From Burkholderiales bacterium UBA4657 (GTDB taxonomy: Bacteria > Pseudomonadota > Gammaproteobacteria > Burkholderiales > Burkholderiaceae_E): a DNA stretch of 64,000 nucleotides. How positions within the stretch are numbered: the first letter of the stretch is position 1; every line of letters begins with the position of its first letter. The stretch spans positions 13,959-77,958 of the forward strand of contig DHLX01000019.1 in assembly GCA_002405475.1 (NCBI GenBank), given 5' to 3'. The notes beneath the pieces were generated by a model. It was not told where the DNA came from. It saw nothing but the letters and a program-made list of their open reading frames with translations, and ran no database searches. The position numbers and the translations under genes were made by a program. Positions 48,767-58,195 of this stretch are shown piece after piece.

Positions 48767-49978
48767 TCAGTCGGCCTGTTTACGCAAGAATGCCGGTATT
48801 TCGTAACGATCCATACCGCTTTCTTCCAGCGCCGAGACGCGTGCTGCTGCGCTCTCGCGTGAATTGCGCCAGACCGCGGGCACGTCGAGCTGACCAAAAT
48901 CAGCCCCTGATTGTGCGGTACCCACATTGGCTCCGGTCGTAATCGGCGCATTGTCGGTACCGGTGCGTAATACCGGCATCGGATTGTTATTGATGGCGAT
49001 GACTGGTTTGGCGCTTTGTTTGCTGCGCCCCAGCCCGGTGGCAACGACGGTAACGCGCATGGCGTCCCCCAGGCTGTCGTCATACACTGTGCCGAATATG
49101 ATTTCTGCTTCCTTGGCAGCAAAAGCACGTACGGTATTGACCGCTTCGGACGTTTCTTTGAGCTTCAGCGTTTTGCGTGACGCCGTGATATTGACCAGAA
49201 CGCCGGAGGCACCGCTTAAATCTACACCTTCGAGTAAAGGGCTGGCAACCGCTTGTTCGGCCGCAATACGGGCGCGGTCCGAGCCGCTGGCCTGACCTAT
49301 GCCCATCATGGCCTTGCCCTGTTCAGCCATGACAGTCTTGACGTCTTCAAAATCGACGTTGACCAGACCGGGCACGGTAATGATCTCGGCAATACCCGAC
49401 ACCGCGTTATGCAGGACATCATCGGCGGTGCGAAACGCCTGTTCCATGGTGGCATCATCGCCCAGCACTTCCTGCAATTTTTCGTTCAGGACAACAATCA
49501 GGGAGTCAACATTATTGGCCAGGGCTTCGAGTCCGGCTTCGGCGGTTTTAAAGCGTTTCGCGCCTTCAAATTCAAACGGTTTGGTCACCACTGCTACTGT
49601 CAGTATCCCCATTTCCTTGGCCACCTGCGCCACCACGGGCGCGGCACCGGTACCTGTACCGCCTCCCATGCCAGCCGTAATAAACACCATGTGTGCGCCT
49701 TGCATGGCCTGACGCAATTCATCGCGCGCTTCTTCAGCGGCATTACGACCGGCTTCTGGTTTCGCTCCAGCACCCAGACCTGATCGACCAAGTTGCACAC
49801 TCTTGCAATTGGGTATCCGTGCCAGCGCCTGAGCATCGGTATTGGCAGCCAAAAACTCAACTCCCTGTACCTGCTGGTTGATCATATGGGTCACGGCATT
49901 GCCGCCCGCCCCACCGACACCCATCACTTTAATGATGGTCGTGCCACCGTTTTCATTTTCTATCATTTCAAATGCCAT
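48767..49978 (-). CDS. ftsZ: Cell division protein FtsZ
   Basis: FtsZ is the tubulin-like GTPase that forms the division ring. The 403-residue protein has GVGGAGGNAVTHMI near residue 20, the GTP signature GGGTGTGAAPVVA (about 106-118), the T7 catalytic loop NVDFEDVKTVM, a variable linker from about 325, and the conserved C-terminal peptide YEIPAFLRKQAD that binds FtsA and ZipA-type partners. AGGAGG precedes the ATG. It is last of the division genes before lpxC. Confidence 0.99.
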   Translation of the reverse strand: MAFEMIENENGGTTIIKVMGVGGAGGNAVTHMINQQVQGVEFLAANTDAQALARIPNCKSVQLGRSGLGAGAKPEAGRNAAEEARDELRQAMQGAHMVFITAGMGGGTGTGAAPVVAQVAKEMGILTVAVVTKPFEFEGAKRFKTAEAGLEALANNVDSLIVVLNEKLQEVLGDDATMEQAFRTADDVLHNAVSGIAEIITVPGLVNVDFEDVKTVMAEQGKAMMGIGQASGSDRARIAAEQAVASPLLEGVDLSGASGVLVNITASRKTLKLKETSEAVNTVRAFAAKEAEIIFGTVYDDSLGDAMRVTVVATGLGRSKQSAKPVIAINNNPMPVLRTGTDNAPITTGANVGTAQSGADFGQLDVPAVWRNSRESAAARVSALEESGMDRYEIPAFLRKQAD

Positions 49979-50035
49979 GTTTGCGTCCTCCTGTTAAAGC
50001 ACTTCACGATAATTACTACATAAACACTGTTCCGG

Positions 50036-51277
50036 TTAAAACCACCGACTGGTACCCGTTACCCATTCCTTCATGCGTGACAGGGTTTGCCTGAATCCAC
50101 CTTTTTGCGAGCGTACCACCCGTCCACGCTCGGCCTGCAATTTCGCTTCATTCAACAGCCCCATTACGGTCGAATAGCGTGGACTTTTCACGACGTCGGA
50201 CAAACCGCCCGCATAGTCGGGAATACCCACACGTACCGGCTTCAGGAAAATGTCTTCACCCAAAGCCACCATGCCGGGTAGCAGTGAGGTACCTCCGGTA
50301 ATGACAATGCCGGAACTGAGCAATTCTTCATAACCTGATTCGCGTACCACCTGCTGTACCAGAGAAAACAATTCTTCAACCCGTGGCTCGATGACTGCCG
50401 CCAGAGCCTGCTTGCTCAACGAGCGTGGGCCACGATCTCCCAGGCCTGGTACTTCTATCATTTCACTCGGGTTCGCCAATACCTGTTTGGCGTAGCCATA
50501 CATCAGTTTGATATCCTCGGCATCGGCGGTCGGTGTACGCAAGGCCATGGCGATATCACTGGTAATCTGGTCGCCTGCGATGGGAATGACAGCCGTATGG
50601 CGAATCGCGCCGCCGGTAAAAATGGCAATATCGGTGGTGCCACCACCAATATCGATCAAGACGACACCCAGATCTTTTTCATCCGGTGTCAGTACCGCCA
50701 GACTCGATGCCAGCGGCTGCAGCACCAGGTCTTGAACTTCCAGACCACAACGACGCACACACTTGATAATGTTTTGAGCCGCGCTGACGGCTCCGGTCAC
50801 AATATGAACCCGTACTTCAAGCCTTACGCCACTCATGCCCAAAGGTTCGCGCACGTCTTCCTGACCATCTATAATGAATTCCTGCGGCAGCACATGCAGT
50901 ACCTGCTGGTCGGTGGGAATATTGACTGCCTTGGCGGTCTCCATGACTCGAGCCACATCAGGCCCTGAAACTTCCTTGTCTTTAATTGCCACCATGCCGC
51001 TGGAATTGAAGCTGCGGATGTGACTACCTGCGATACCGGTGTAAACATGTGTAATTTTGCAGTCAGCCATCAGCTCGGCTTCTTCCAGGGCGCGCTGTAT
51101 CGACTCGACGGTAGCATCTATATTGACCACGACCCCTTTTTTCATGCCGCGTGAATCACTCTGCCCCATGCCTATCACTTCATAGCGTCCGTCAGGCAAT
51201 AATTCAGCCACCACGGCCACCACCTTCGAGGTGCCGATATCGAGCCCTACGATCAGATCTTTATTGTCCCGTGCCAT
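50036..51277 (-). CDS. ftsA: Cell division protein FtsA
   Basis: FtsA is the actin-like protein that ties FtsZ to the membrane. The 413-residue protein shows the phosphate loops DLIVGLDIGTSKVVAVV and VVLIDIGGGTTDIAIF, VITGGTSLLPGMVALGE, and a C-terminal amphipathic helix around SRMKEWVTGTSRWF that is the membrane-targeting element. It is full length, between ftsQ (38 bp) and ftsZ (57 bp). Confidence 0.98.
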   Translation of the reverse strand: MARDNKDLIVGLDIGTSKVVAVVAELLPDGRYEVIGMGQSDSRGMKKGVVVNIDATVESIQRALEEAELMADCKITHVYTGIAGSHIRSFNSSGMVAIKDKEVSGPDVARVMETAKAVNIPTDQQVLHVLPQEFIIDGQEDVREPLGMSGVRLEVRVHIVTGAVSAAQNIIKCVRRCGLEVQDLVLQPLASSLAVLTPDEKDLGVVLIDIGGGTTDIAIFTGGAIRHTAVIPIAGDQITSDIAMALRTPTADAEDIKLMYGYAKQVLANPSEMIEVPGLGDRGPRSLSKQALAAVIEPRVEELFSLVQQVVRESGYEELLSSGIVITGGTSLLPGMVALGEDIFLKPVRVGIPDYAGGLSDVVKSPRYSTVMGLLNEAKLQAERGRVVRSQKGGFRQTLSRMKEWVTGTSRWF

Positions 51278-51315
51278 AGTCCATTACCCTCATCATGAAT
51301 AGCGCCACCTTGCCG

Positions 51316-52101
51316 TCATTGTTTCAGCACACCATCGACCGCCGGCTCAGACAGAAACTTCACGCCCGAGACTTTGATGGCAAAACCATTGGGGTAGCGT
51401 AAGTCAACCTGCGTTGGTGCTGCTCCCCAGCGGGTTTTTATTTCATCATAGTGTGCGATCAATCGATCCACACGATATTTCAATACTTTGTCATTCTGTT
51501 CGCGTCCCAGTTCGACCACGACCTGATTGGTCATGGTGATACGCCAGGCATAGCGTGGACTCAATTCGACCACTTGGGGTTTCAAATCGAGTGGTGCAAA
51601 CCAGTCCGTAAAATGGCGAAAGCGTTGTGCCACATATTGCTCGGTGCCAGGCGGGCCATTGAGTTCAGGCAGGTTGCCATACTGCTCGAATTCAGCCGGG
51701 TTGGCGGCAAACCATTCGCCATAGCTATTGATACCGCGACCATCGACCCATAGCGCCAGCGGCACATGTTCTTCCACCATGACTACCAGGCGATCGGGCC
51801 AATGTCGGGCAATCTGCGCCCTGCGTACCCAGGGTACTGTTTCGAACTGGCGCCGTGCTGTTTCCAGATTCAGGGTGAAGAAACCGCCTTTGAGTCCTGG
51901 CAAGGCATTGGCGCGTAGCGCTGGCAGATTGACATGACGCAAGCCTTGATCCTTACTCGCACGCACCTCTATGGAACGAAAATCAAAAGCAGGCAGACGC
52001 ATGATCGCGACAAAAGTGGCATAGACCAGACTAAGCGCCGCCAGCACTGCGGCTATCATCGCCGTCAGGTTCATCAGGCGCGGATCATGCCAGAAATTCA
52101 T
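51316..52101 (-). CDS. ftsQ: Cell division protein FtsQ
   Basis: FtsQ is a bitopic inner-membrane protein linking FtsL/FtsB and FtsW/FtsI in the divisome. The 261-residue protein has a short cytoplasmic start, one transmembrane helix at about residues 12-31 (LTAMIAAVLAALSLVYATFV), a POTRA domain (about 37-110, FDFRSIEVRA to VVMVEEHVPLALW) and a beta domain ending at VKFLSEPAVDGVLKQ. It overlaps the ddl stop by 4 nt (ATGA). Confidence 0.96.
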   Translation of the reverse strand: MNFWHDPRLMNLTAMIAAVLAALSLVYATFVAIMRLPAFDFRSIEVRASKDQGLRHVNLPALRANALPGLKGGFFTLNLETARRQFETVPWVRRAQIARHWPDRLVVMVEEHVPLALWVDGRGINSYGEWFAANPAEFEQYGNLPELNGPPGTEQYVAQRFRHFTDWFAPLDLKPQVVELSPRYAWRITMTNQVVVELGREQNDKVLKYRVDRLIAHYDEIKTRWGAAPTQVDLRYPNGFAIKVSGVKFLSEPAVDGVLKQ

Positions 52102-53036
52102 GCTCGCAACTCCAGTGTCTGGTCCAGAATTTTCAGCATCAAGTCATCATAAGAAATGCCAGCCGCTGCTGCGGCTTTGGGAACCAGGGAATGACTGGTC
52201 AGCCCAGGTGCAGTATTCACTTCCAGAAAATAGACCTGTCCATCTGCGTCGGTCATAAAATCGGCACGGCCATAGCCAGAACAACCCAATGCATGGAAAG
52301 CCTCACGCGCCAGTGAACGTATGCGGTTTTCTTTTTTCAGCCCACTGGGAATCAGATAACGGGTGTCATCGGACACGTATTTGGCGTGATAAGTATAAAA
52401 CTCTTCGTCTGGCTCAATCTTGATGATGGGCAGCGCCGCATCGCCCAAAATGGAGCTGGTATATTCACCGCCTCCTTCTATGGATTTTTCCACCAGAACA
52501 ATGCGGTCATGTTTCAGTGCCTCATAGATGGCGGGTAACAGGGCTTGTGCCGTCTTGACTTTGGTGACAGCAACGCTGGAACCTTCGCACGCCGGCTTGA
52601 CGAATAAAGGCAAGCCATGCTGTTCCAGAGCCTGCTGTGCCCTGGCTTCAATGTCTTCATCGGCACGAATGGCCGTAAACGGCGGCGTCGGAATAGCCAG
52701 TTGCTGCCATACCAGTTTGGTACGGAATTTATCCATGCCCAGAGCCGAACCCAGCACACCACTCCCCGTATAAGGCATGCCCAGAAATTCAAGTGCCCCT
52801 TGCAACGTTCCATTCTCGCCACTGCCTCCATGTAAAGCAATGAAAGCACGGTCGAAGTGTTGCGCCTTGAGTTCACTCAGGGCCAGATCTTTCGGGTCAA
52901 AGGCATGGGCATCGACACCGGTACGCAACAAAGACTCGAGTACCAGACGACCTGACATCAGACTGACTTCGCGCTCAGCTGATGAACCACCAAACAGTAC
53001 CGCCACCTTGCCGAATTTTTCTTTCATGTCTCTCAT
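52098..53036 (-). CDS. ddl: D-alanine--D-alanine ligase
   Basis: Ddl joins two D-alanines for the pentapeptide precursor using ATP. The 312-residue DdlB-type protein shows KVAVLFGGSSAEREVSLMSG, ALHGGSGENGTLQGALEFLGMPYTGSGV in segments, FVKPACEGSSVAVTKV, the GCSGYGRADFM metal region and FLEVNTAPGLTSHSL. It is coupled to murC and ftsQ through 4-nt overlaps. The ATG at 53036 is used. An in-frame ATG three codons later is possible. Confidence 0.97.
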   Translation of the reverse strand: MRDMKEKFGKVAVLFGGSSAEREVSLMSGRLVLESLLRTGVDAHAFDPKDLALSELKAQHFDRAFIALHGGSGENGTLQGALEFLGMPYTGSGVLGSALGMDKFRTKLVWQQLAIPTPPFTAIRADEDIEARAQQALEQHGLPLFVKPACEGSSVAVTKVKTAQALLPAIYEALKHDRIVLVEKSIEGGGEYTSSILGDAALPIIKIEPDEEFYTYHAKYVSDDTRYLIPSGLKKENRIRSLAREAFHALGCSGYGRADFMTDADGQVYFLEVNTAPGLTSHSLVPKAAAAAGISYDDLMLKILDQTLELRA

Positions 53037-54433
53037 AGGCTCTGCCCCACCAATTGTCCTGGTACGCTGCCTATCGACCCTGCGCCCATGGTAATCACGA
53101 CGTCGCCATCTTGTGCCAATGACAAAATATCCTGTTTCATTTGCTGAATATCTTCGATAAAGACTGGCTCCACCTTGCCTGCTACACGCAAGGCACGTGC
53201 CAGTGCACGACCATCGGCTGCGACAATCGGGGCTTCACCAGCGGCATAAACCTCGGCCAGCAGTACCGTATCAGCGCTGGAAATGACTTTGACGAAATCT
53301 TCAAAGCAATCGCGGGTGCGGGTGTAACGGTGCGGCTGAAACGCCAGTACCAGGCGCCGTCCCGGATAAGCGCCACGCGCCGCCGCCAGAGTCGCAGCCA
53401 TTTCGACCGGATGATGTCCATAGTCATCAACCAGGGTAAAGTGCCCACCAGTGGGTAAAGCGATGTCGCCATAGCGCTGAAAACGCCGCCCCACGCCATT
53501 GAATTCCGCCAGCCCTTTTTGAACGGCGCTATCGGCTATGCCCAATTCGTCGGCTATGGCAATGACTGACAGGGCATTCAGCACGTTATGCAAGCCGGGT
53601 TGATTCAGGGTAATGGGTAAAGGTGCTGGCTTGGACCCATTTTCCGGACGCAGGGCAGTAAATTTCATTTGGGTACCTTCAGCCACAATATCGACAGCGC
53701 GATACTGGGCATCGGGACGCAGTCCGTAAGTGAGTATCGGCTTGCTGATAAACGGCATGATGTCGCGTACATTGGCATCGTCAATACACAATATGGCAGC
53801 ACCGTAGAACGGTAAATGCTGTAAAAATTCAATGAATGCCTGCTTCAGCTTGCCCAGGTCATGGCCATAGGTGTCCATATGATCGGCATCAATGTTGGTT
53901 ACAACCGCAATGACTGGCAGCAAATTCAGAAACGAAGCATCCGACTCGTCAGCCTCGACGACTATCCATTCACCCTGCCCCAGCTTGGCATTGGCGCCAG
54001 CACTATTGAGTCGCCCACCAATGACGAAGGTCGGGTCCATATCGCCCGCTGCCAGGACACTGGCGGCCAGAGAGGTGGTCGTGGTCTTGCCATGCGTTCC
54101 GGCGATGGCAATGCCTTTCTTGAGACGCATGAGTTCAGCCAGCATGACCGCACGAGGTACTACCGGAATACGTTTGCTGCGCGCTGCTATGACTTCTGGG
54201 TTGTCAGCTTTGACGGCGGTAGAAACCACCACTGCATCGGCTCCTTCAATGTGCCCAAAGTCGTGACCATAGTAAATGCGCGCACCTGCCGCTTCCAGAC
54301 GCTGGGTCGTAGCACTACTACCAAGATCGGAACCACTGATGGTATAGCCCAGATTCAGCAAAACTTCAGCAATGCCACTCATGCCAGAGCCACCAATACC
54401 AACGAAATGAATATGTTCGATGCGGTGTTTCAT
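53033..54433 (-). CDS. murC: UDP-N-acetylmuramate--L-alanine ligase
   Basis: MurC adds L-Ala to UDP-MurNAc, the first peptide step. The 466-residue protein has HFVGIGGSGMSGIAEVLLNLGY at the N-terminus, the ATP loop IAGTHGKTTTTSLAA near residue 113, EADESDASFL, NIDADHMDTYGHD and the C-terminal DDYGHHPVEMAATLAAAR. The start is ATG 54433, with GAGGTG upstream, and it overlaps the murG stop by 4 nt. The GTG two codons earlier is less likely. Confidence 0.98.
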   Translation of the reverse strand: MKHRIEHIHFVGIGGSGMSGIAEVLLNLGYTISGSDLGSSATTQRLEAAGARIYYGHDFGHIEGADAVVVSTAVKADNPEVIAARSKRIPVVPRAVMLAELMRLKKGIAIAGTHGKTTTTSLAASVLAAGDMDPTFVIGGRLNSAGANAKLGQGEWIVVEADESDASFLNLLPVIAVVTNIDADHMDTYGHDLGKLKQAFIEFLQHLPFYGAAILCIDDANVRDIMPFISKPILTYGLRPDAQYRAVDIVAEGTQMKFTALRPENGSKPAPLPITLNQPGLHNVLNALSVIAIADELGIADSAVQKGLAEFNGVGRRFQRYGDIALPTGGHFTLVDDYGHHPVEMAATLAAARGAYPGRRLVLAFQPHRYTRTRDCFEDFVKVISSADTVLLAEVYAAGEAPIVAADGRALARALRVAGKVEPVFIEDIQQMKQDILSLAQDGDVVITMGAGSIGSVPGQLVGQSL

Positions 54434-55494
54434 GGGCACACCTCTTCTATCAGGTCAGCAACCGCCTGGGCTGCCTGTGGTCTGGATTGCAGACGTGCAC
54501 GTTCGGCCATGTGCAATAAACGTGGCCGGTCGAGCGAACGCAATAATTCGGCCATTCGTGCCGGGGTCAATTCTGCCTGTGGCAGATGTAGGCAGGCGCC
54601 TTGTTGTGCCAGCCATTCGGCGTTATGCACCTGATGCGCCGTAGTCGAAATACGGAGTGGTACCAGCACCGAAGCCACCCCGGCAGCACATAATTCAGAT
54701 ACCGTAATCGCACCGGCACGACATATGACCAGATCAGCACTGGCGTAGGCACTGGCCATGTCGTCGATAAAGGGTACAACTTCTGCAGTCTGTCCCTGCT
54801 CGGCATAGGCTGCGCGCACGCTGTCCAGATGACGCTGTCCGGTTTGGTGAATGACCTGCGGCCGCTGGTCTGGCGCCATCAAGGCCAGAGCACGTGGAAT
54901 GGTTTCATTCAGCACCATGGCGCCCAGACTACCCCCTATGACCAAGACCTTGAGCGGACCACTGCGGTCGGCAAAACGTTCGGCAGGGACAGGCACTTGC
55001 GCCACTTCAGCGCGTACCGGGTTACCAGTGTAAACACCGGCGGCCGCATCCTTGCCTGAAAAACCGAATGCAATACGATCTGCCAGACTGCGCAGAAAAC
55101 GGTTCGACATGAGCCAAGCCGCATCTGCGTTGAGCAATACCAGCTTTTTTCCGAGCAGACTGGCCATCATGCCAGCCGGGATACAGACATAACCACCGGT
55201 ACCAAACACCACTGCCGGACGGCGTAAACGCAGAATGCGTACGCACTGCCACATGGCTTGCAGTAATTTGAAGCCCCCTAATAACGCACCCATGACGCCT
55301 TTGCCACGCAGGCCGCTAAAGTCGAGCAAATCAAGCGCGATGCCGTGTTGTTGCACCAGATCTTTTTCCATGCCGCGACGAGTGCCTATCCACGAAACCG
55401 TCCAGCCCCGGGCGCGCATTTCATCGGCCAGCGCCAGACCGGGCATGACATGCCCACCGGTTCCGGCGGCGACAATGACGACATGGCGGTTCAT
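54430..55494 (-). CDS. murG: UDP-N-acetylglucosamine--N-acetylmuramyl-(pentapeptide) pyrophosphoryl-undecaprenol N-acetylglucosamine transferase
   Basis: MurG converts lipid I to lipid II at the inner face of the membrane. The 354-residue GT28 protein has GTGGHVMPGLALADEM near the start, GTGGYVCIPAGMMASLLGK, VIGGSLGAMVLNETIPRAL and the donor-binding RAGAITVSELCAAGVASVLVPL. It is coupled to ftsW and murC by 4-nt overlaps. Confidence 0.98.
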   Translation of the reverse strand: MNRHVVIVAAGTGGHVMPGLALADEMRARGWTVSWIGTRRGMEKDLVQQHGIALDLLDFSGLRGKGVMGALLGGFKLLQAMWQCVRILRLRRPAVVFGTGGYVCIPAGMMASLLGKKLVLLNADAAWLMSNRFLRSLADRIAFGFSGKDAAAGVYTGNPVRAEVAQVPVPAERFADRSGPLKVLVIGGSLGAMVLNETIPRALALMAPDQRPQVIHQTGQRHLDSVRAAYAEQGQTAEVVPFIDDMASAYASADLVICRAGAITVSELCAAGVASVLVPLRISTTAHQVHNAEWLAQQGACLHLPQAELTPARMAELLRSLDRPRLLHMAERARLQSRPQAAQAVADLIEEVCP

Positions 55495-56699
55495 AGTTTC
55501 ATCCCCCGCATCATGCGTCTTGATTCCCAGTCTATGCGCAGCAGCACCGCTATCGCAGCCAGACTGACCAATATGGCCGAGCCACCGTAACTGACCAGCG
55601 GCAGGGTCAAGCCTTTGGTCGGCAATAATCCCAGAGCCACCCCCATATTGATGAAGGCCTGTACCCCAAGCCAGATACCTATGCCCTGCGCCACCAGACT
55701 GGCAAAGGTACGTTCCAATGCAATGGCCTGACGGCCAATTTCAAACGCGCGTCGTACCAATAAGTAAAACAACAGGGCGACGACACTGACGCCAACAAAA
55801 CCCAGTTCCTCGCCTATCACGGCCAGAATGAAGTCGGTATGAGCCTCGGGCAAATAATGCAGCTTTTCTACACTGCCTCCCAGGCCGACCCCAAACCACT
55901 CGCCGCGCCCGAAAGCAATCAGTGAATGTGACAGTTGATAGCCCTTCCCCAAAGCATTTTCGGGTTCCCAGACATTCAGATAGGCAAAAATACGCTCACG
56001 CCGCCAGGGTGACAGCCAGATCAGCAAGCAGAAAGTCACGATCAGGGTCAGGCTCAAGCCAGCAAACAGTTTGCCGTTGATGCCACCCAGAAACAGTACT
56101 CCCATGGCTATGACAACGATGACGCCAAATGCACCGAGGTCTGGCTGCAATAGCAATAACAAGCCCACCAGCGCAATGGCTACCGCCATGGGCATGAAAC
56201 CGCGCATGAAGTCGAGCATGTAATTTTGCTTGCGCACGGTAAAGTCAGCGGCATACAGCACACAAGCCAGCTTCATCACCTCGGAAGGCTGCAAATTTAG
56301 AAACCCCAATGGGATCCAGCGTTGCGCACCATTGACACCTTTACCCAGACCGGGAACAAGCACCAGGATCAGCATCAGTGTGGCGCCAACAAACAAATAG
56401 GGTGCCAGCTTTTGCCAGCCTTGCACCGGTATCTGGAATGCAACAACAGCGACAGCAAATGCAATTGTTATTGCCAGCACATGACGTACTAAAAAATGGG
56501 TAGGGGCATAGTTGCTGTAGCGCGGCGAATCGGGCAAGGCAATCGAGGCTGAATAAATCATGATCATGCCAATCAACAGCAGCGTGCCAGCGCACCACAT
56601 AATGGTTTGATCAAAATGCGCTGGAACCCGACCCTGGCGTGCTTCGGCCGAAGTGCTGGCGTAATAGCGCGGCGCGGCAGAAGGTGAGGATTTCATCAT
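55491..56699 (-). CDS. ftsW: Peptidoglycan glycosyltransferase FtsW
   Basis: FtsW is the SEDS glycosyltransferase of the divisome, working with FtsI. The 402-residue protein has ten hydrophobic segments after a cytoplasmic N-terminus of about 30 residues. It shows NGAQRWIPLGFLNLQPSEVMKLA, LLLLQPDLGAFGVI with the catalytic-region Asp, HTDFILAVIGEELGFVG and LPLVSYGGSAILVSLAAIAVLLR. It is coupled by 4-nt overlaps to murD and murG. Confidence 0.98.
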   Translation of the reverse strand: MMKSSPSAAPRYYASTSAEARQGRVPAHFDQTIMWCAGTLLLIGMIMIYSASIALPDSPRYSNYAPTHFLVRHVLAITIAFAVAVVAFQIPVQGWQKLAPYLFVGATLMLILVLVPGLGKGVNGAQRWIPLGFLNLQPSEVMKLACVLYAADFTVRKQNYMLDFMRGFMPMAVAIALVGLLLLLQPDLGAFGVIVVIAMGVLFLGGINGKLFAGLSLTLIVTFCLLIWLSPWRRERIFAYLNVWEPENALGKGYQLSHSLIAFGRGEWFGVGLGGSVEKLHYLPEAHTDFILAVIGEELGFVGVSVVALLFYLLVRRAFEIGRQAIALERTFASLVAQGIGIWLGVQAFINMGVALGLLPTKGLTLPLVSYGGSAILVSLAAIAVLLRIDWESRRMMRGMKL

Positions 56700-58192
56700 G
56701 CTACCTCTCCTTGTTCTAGCGCCAGTTCCTGTACTGCTTGTACAAACACTTGGGCACGATGCTCATAGTTGCGAAACATATCGAAACTGGCGCAGGCGGG
56801 TGACAGCAATACCGCATCCCCCTGTTGTGCCAAGGCAGCGGCGCGCTGCACCGCCTGTTCCAGACTGGAGGCTGTTTCCAGAGGCACCGCCAATTCGGCC
56901 AAGGCCGCTTGCAGACGCGGTGCATCGCGGCCGATCAGAATGACTGCTGCCGCATAACGGGCTACGGGCGCAAGCAGTGGACTGAAATCCTGACCCTTGC
57001 CTTCACCACCGGCAATTAAGACCACCCGGCGCTTCAAGCCCTGCAAAGCCGCCACCGTAGCGCCGACATTGGTGCCCTTGCTGTCTTCAATATAATCCAC
57101 GCCGCGTATCTGGCGCACCCATTCCACCCGGTGCGGCAAGCCGCGAAAATCGCGCAAGCCGTACAAGGCTTTGGATAAAGGCACTCCAGACTGCGTGACC
57201 AGAGCCAAAGCCGCCAGGGCATTGGCCACATTATGCTCACCCGTGAGTCTCAGCGCATCAACCGGCATCAGGCGCGTCAGACGCGCCGGTTCTTCATCTG
57301 TGACGGCAGCTTTGGCACTGCGTTTCTTCTTCACCGGCGCTTCTTCATCACCCTCAGCCAATACCAGCCATTTCAAACCATTTTCCTGCACCAGACCCCA
57401 GTCGCGTGCGTGTTCCGGAGCACTCAGGCCAAAAGTGACCGGGGTCTCAGTGCCAGCACTGGCCAATTGCAGCGTCACGGCATCGTCACGATTAGCGATA
57501 CAGGTTCGGGCGTTTAAATAAATGCGCGCCTTGGCCTGGGCATATTGTTCCATCGAGGGGTGCCAGTCCAGATGATCTTCACTCAGATTCAGAATGACGG
57601 CGGCATCAAGGTTCAGGCTATCAGTCGTCTCAAGCTGAAAACTTGATAACTCCAGAGCCCAGAAATCGGGCAAGGCTTGAGCTTCCCAGGCCGTACCCAA
57701 TGCGTCGAGTGCAGCCGGAGAAATATTGCCAGCCGCCTGTGCCTTCAGACCACTACGCTCGGCCAAAAATGCACACAAGGCAGTCACGGTGGTTTTACCA
57801 TTGGTTCCGGTAATACCAACGCAACGCGGTGCATAGCTCTGGGTCTGTTTCAAACTGGCTAATGCCTGGGCAAAAAATTCAATTTCACTCCATACTGCAA
57901 GACCACGCTCACGTGCCTGCTGAATGAAACCTTTTACCGGCTCAAGGTAGGGTGACAACCCCGGGCTCAGGCCAATAATATCGACGGAGTCCAAATAGCT
58001 GGGCTGCCATTCCCCTAACAACAACTCGGCTGCGGGAAACTCGGCGCGCACCGTCTCTAGCCCCGGGGGTTGCAAGCGGGTATCAGCCCAGCGTAGCGTC
58101 GCGCCATGACGTAAACACCAGCGCGCCATTGACTGGCCCGACTCGCCCAGACCAAGAATCAATACACGCGGATGAGTAAAAGTTCCAAACAT
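56696..58192 (-). CDS. murD: UDP-N-acetylmuramoylalanine--D-glutamate ligase
   Basis: MurD adds D-Glu to UDP-MurNAc-L-Ala. The 498-residue protein is about 50-60 residues longer than E. coli MurD. It shows VLILGLGESGQSMARWCL, the ATP loop GITGTNGKTTVTALCA near residue 130, LELSSFQLETTDSL, NLSEDHLDWH and YIEDSKGTNVGATVAAL. The extra length is largely a Lys/Glu-rich insertion at about residues 285-310 (EEAPVKKKRSAKAAVTDEE) in the central domain, a feature I associate with Burkholderiales MurD. It lies 3 bp after mraY. Confidence 0.97.
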   Translation of the reverse strand: MFGTFTHPRVLILGLGESGQSMARWCLRHGATLRWADTRLQPPGLETVRAEFPAAELLLGEWQPSYLDSVDIIGLSPGLSPYLEPVKGFIQQARERGLAVWSEIEFFAQALASLKQTQSYAPRCVGITGTNGKTTVTALCAFLAERSGLKAQAAGNISPAALDALGTAWEAQALPDFWALELSSFQLETTDSLNLDAAVILNLSEDHLDWHPSMEQYAQAKARIYLNARTCIANRDDAVTLQLASAGTETPVTFGLSAPEHARDWGLVQENGLKWLVLAEGDEEAPVKKKRSAKAAVTDEEPARLTRLMPVDALRLTGEHNVANALAALALVTQSGVPLSKALYGLRDFRGLPHRVEWVRQIRGVDYIEDSKGTNVGATVAALQGLKRRVVLIAGGEGKGQDFSPLLAPVARYAAAVILIGRDAPRLQAALAELAVPLETASSLEQAVQRAAALAQQGDAVLLSPACASFDMFRNYEHRAQVFVQAVQELALEQGEVA

Positions 58193-58195
58193 GAA

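Noticed and set aside
53861..54634. 257-codon plus-strand open frame across murC and murG
   Set aside because: It is a shadow of two certain genes on the other strand, with low-complexity translation and no start signal.
57290..57345. Nuclear-localisation-like PVKKKRSA stretch in MurD
   Set aside because: It resembles a eukaryotic import signal by chance only. It is part of a charged loop in a cytoplasmic bacterial enzyme.
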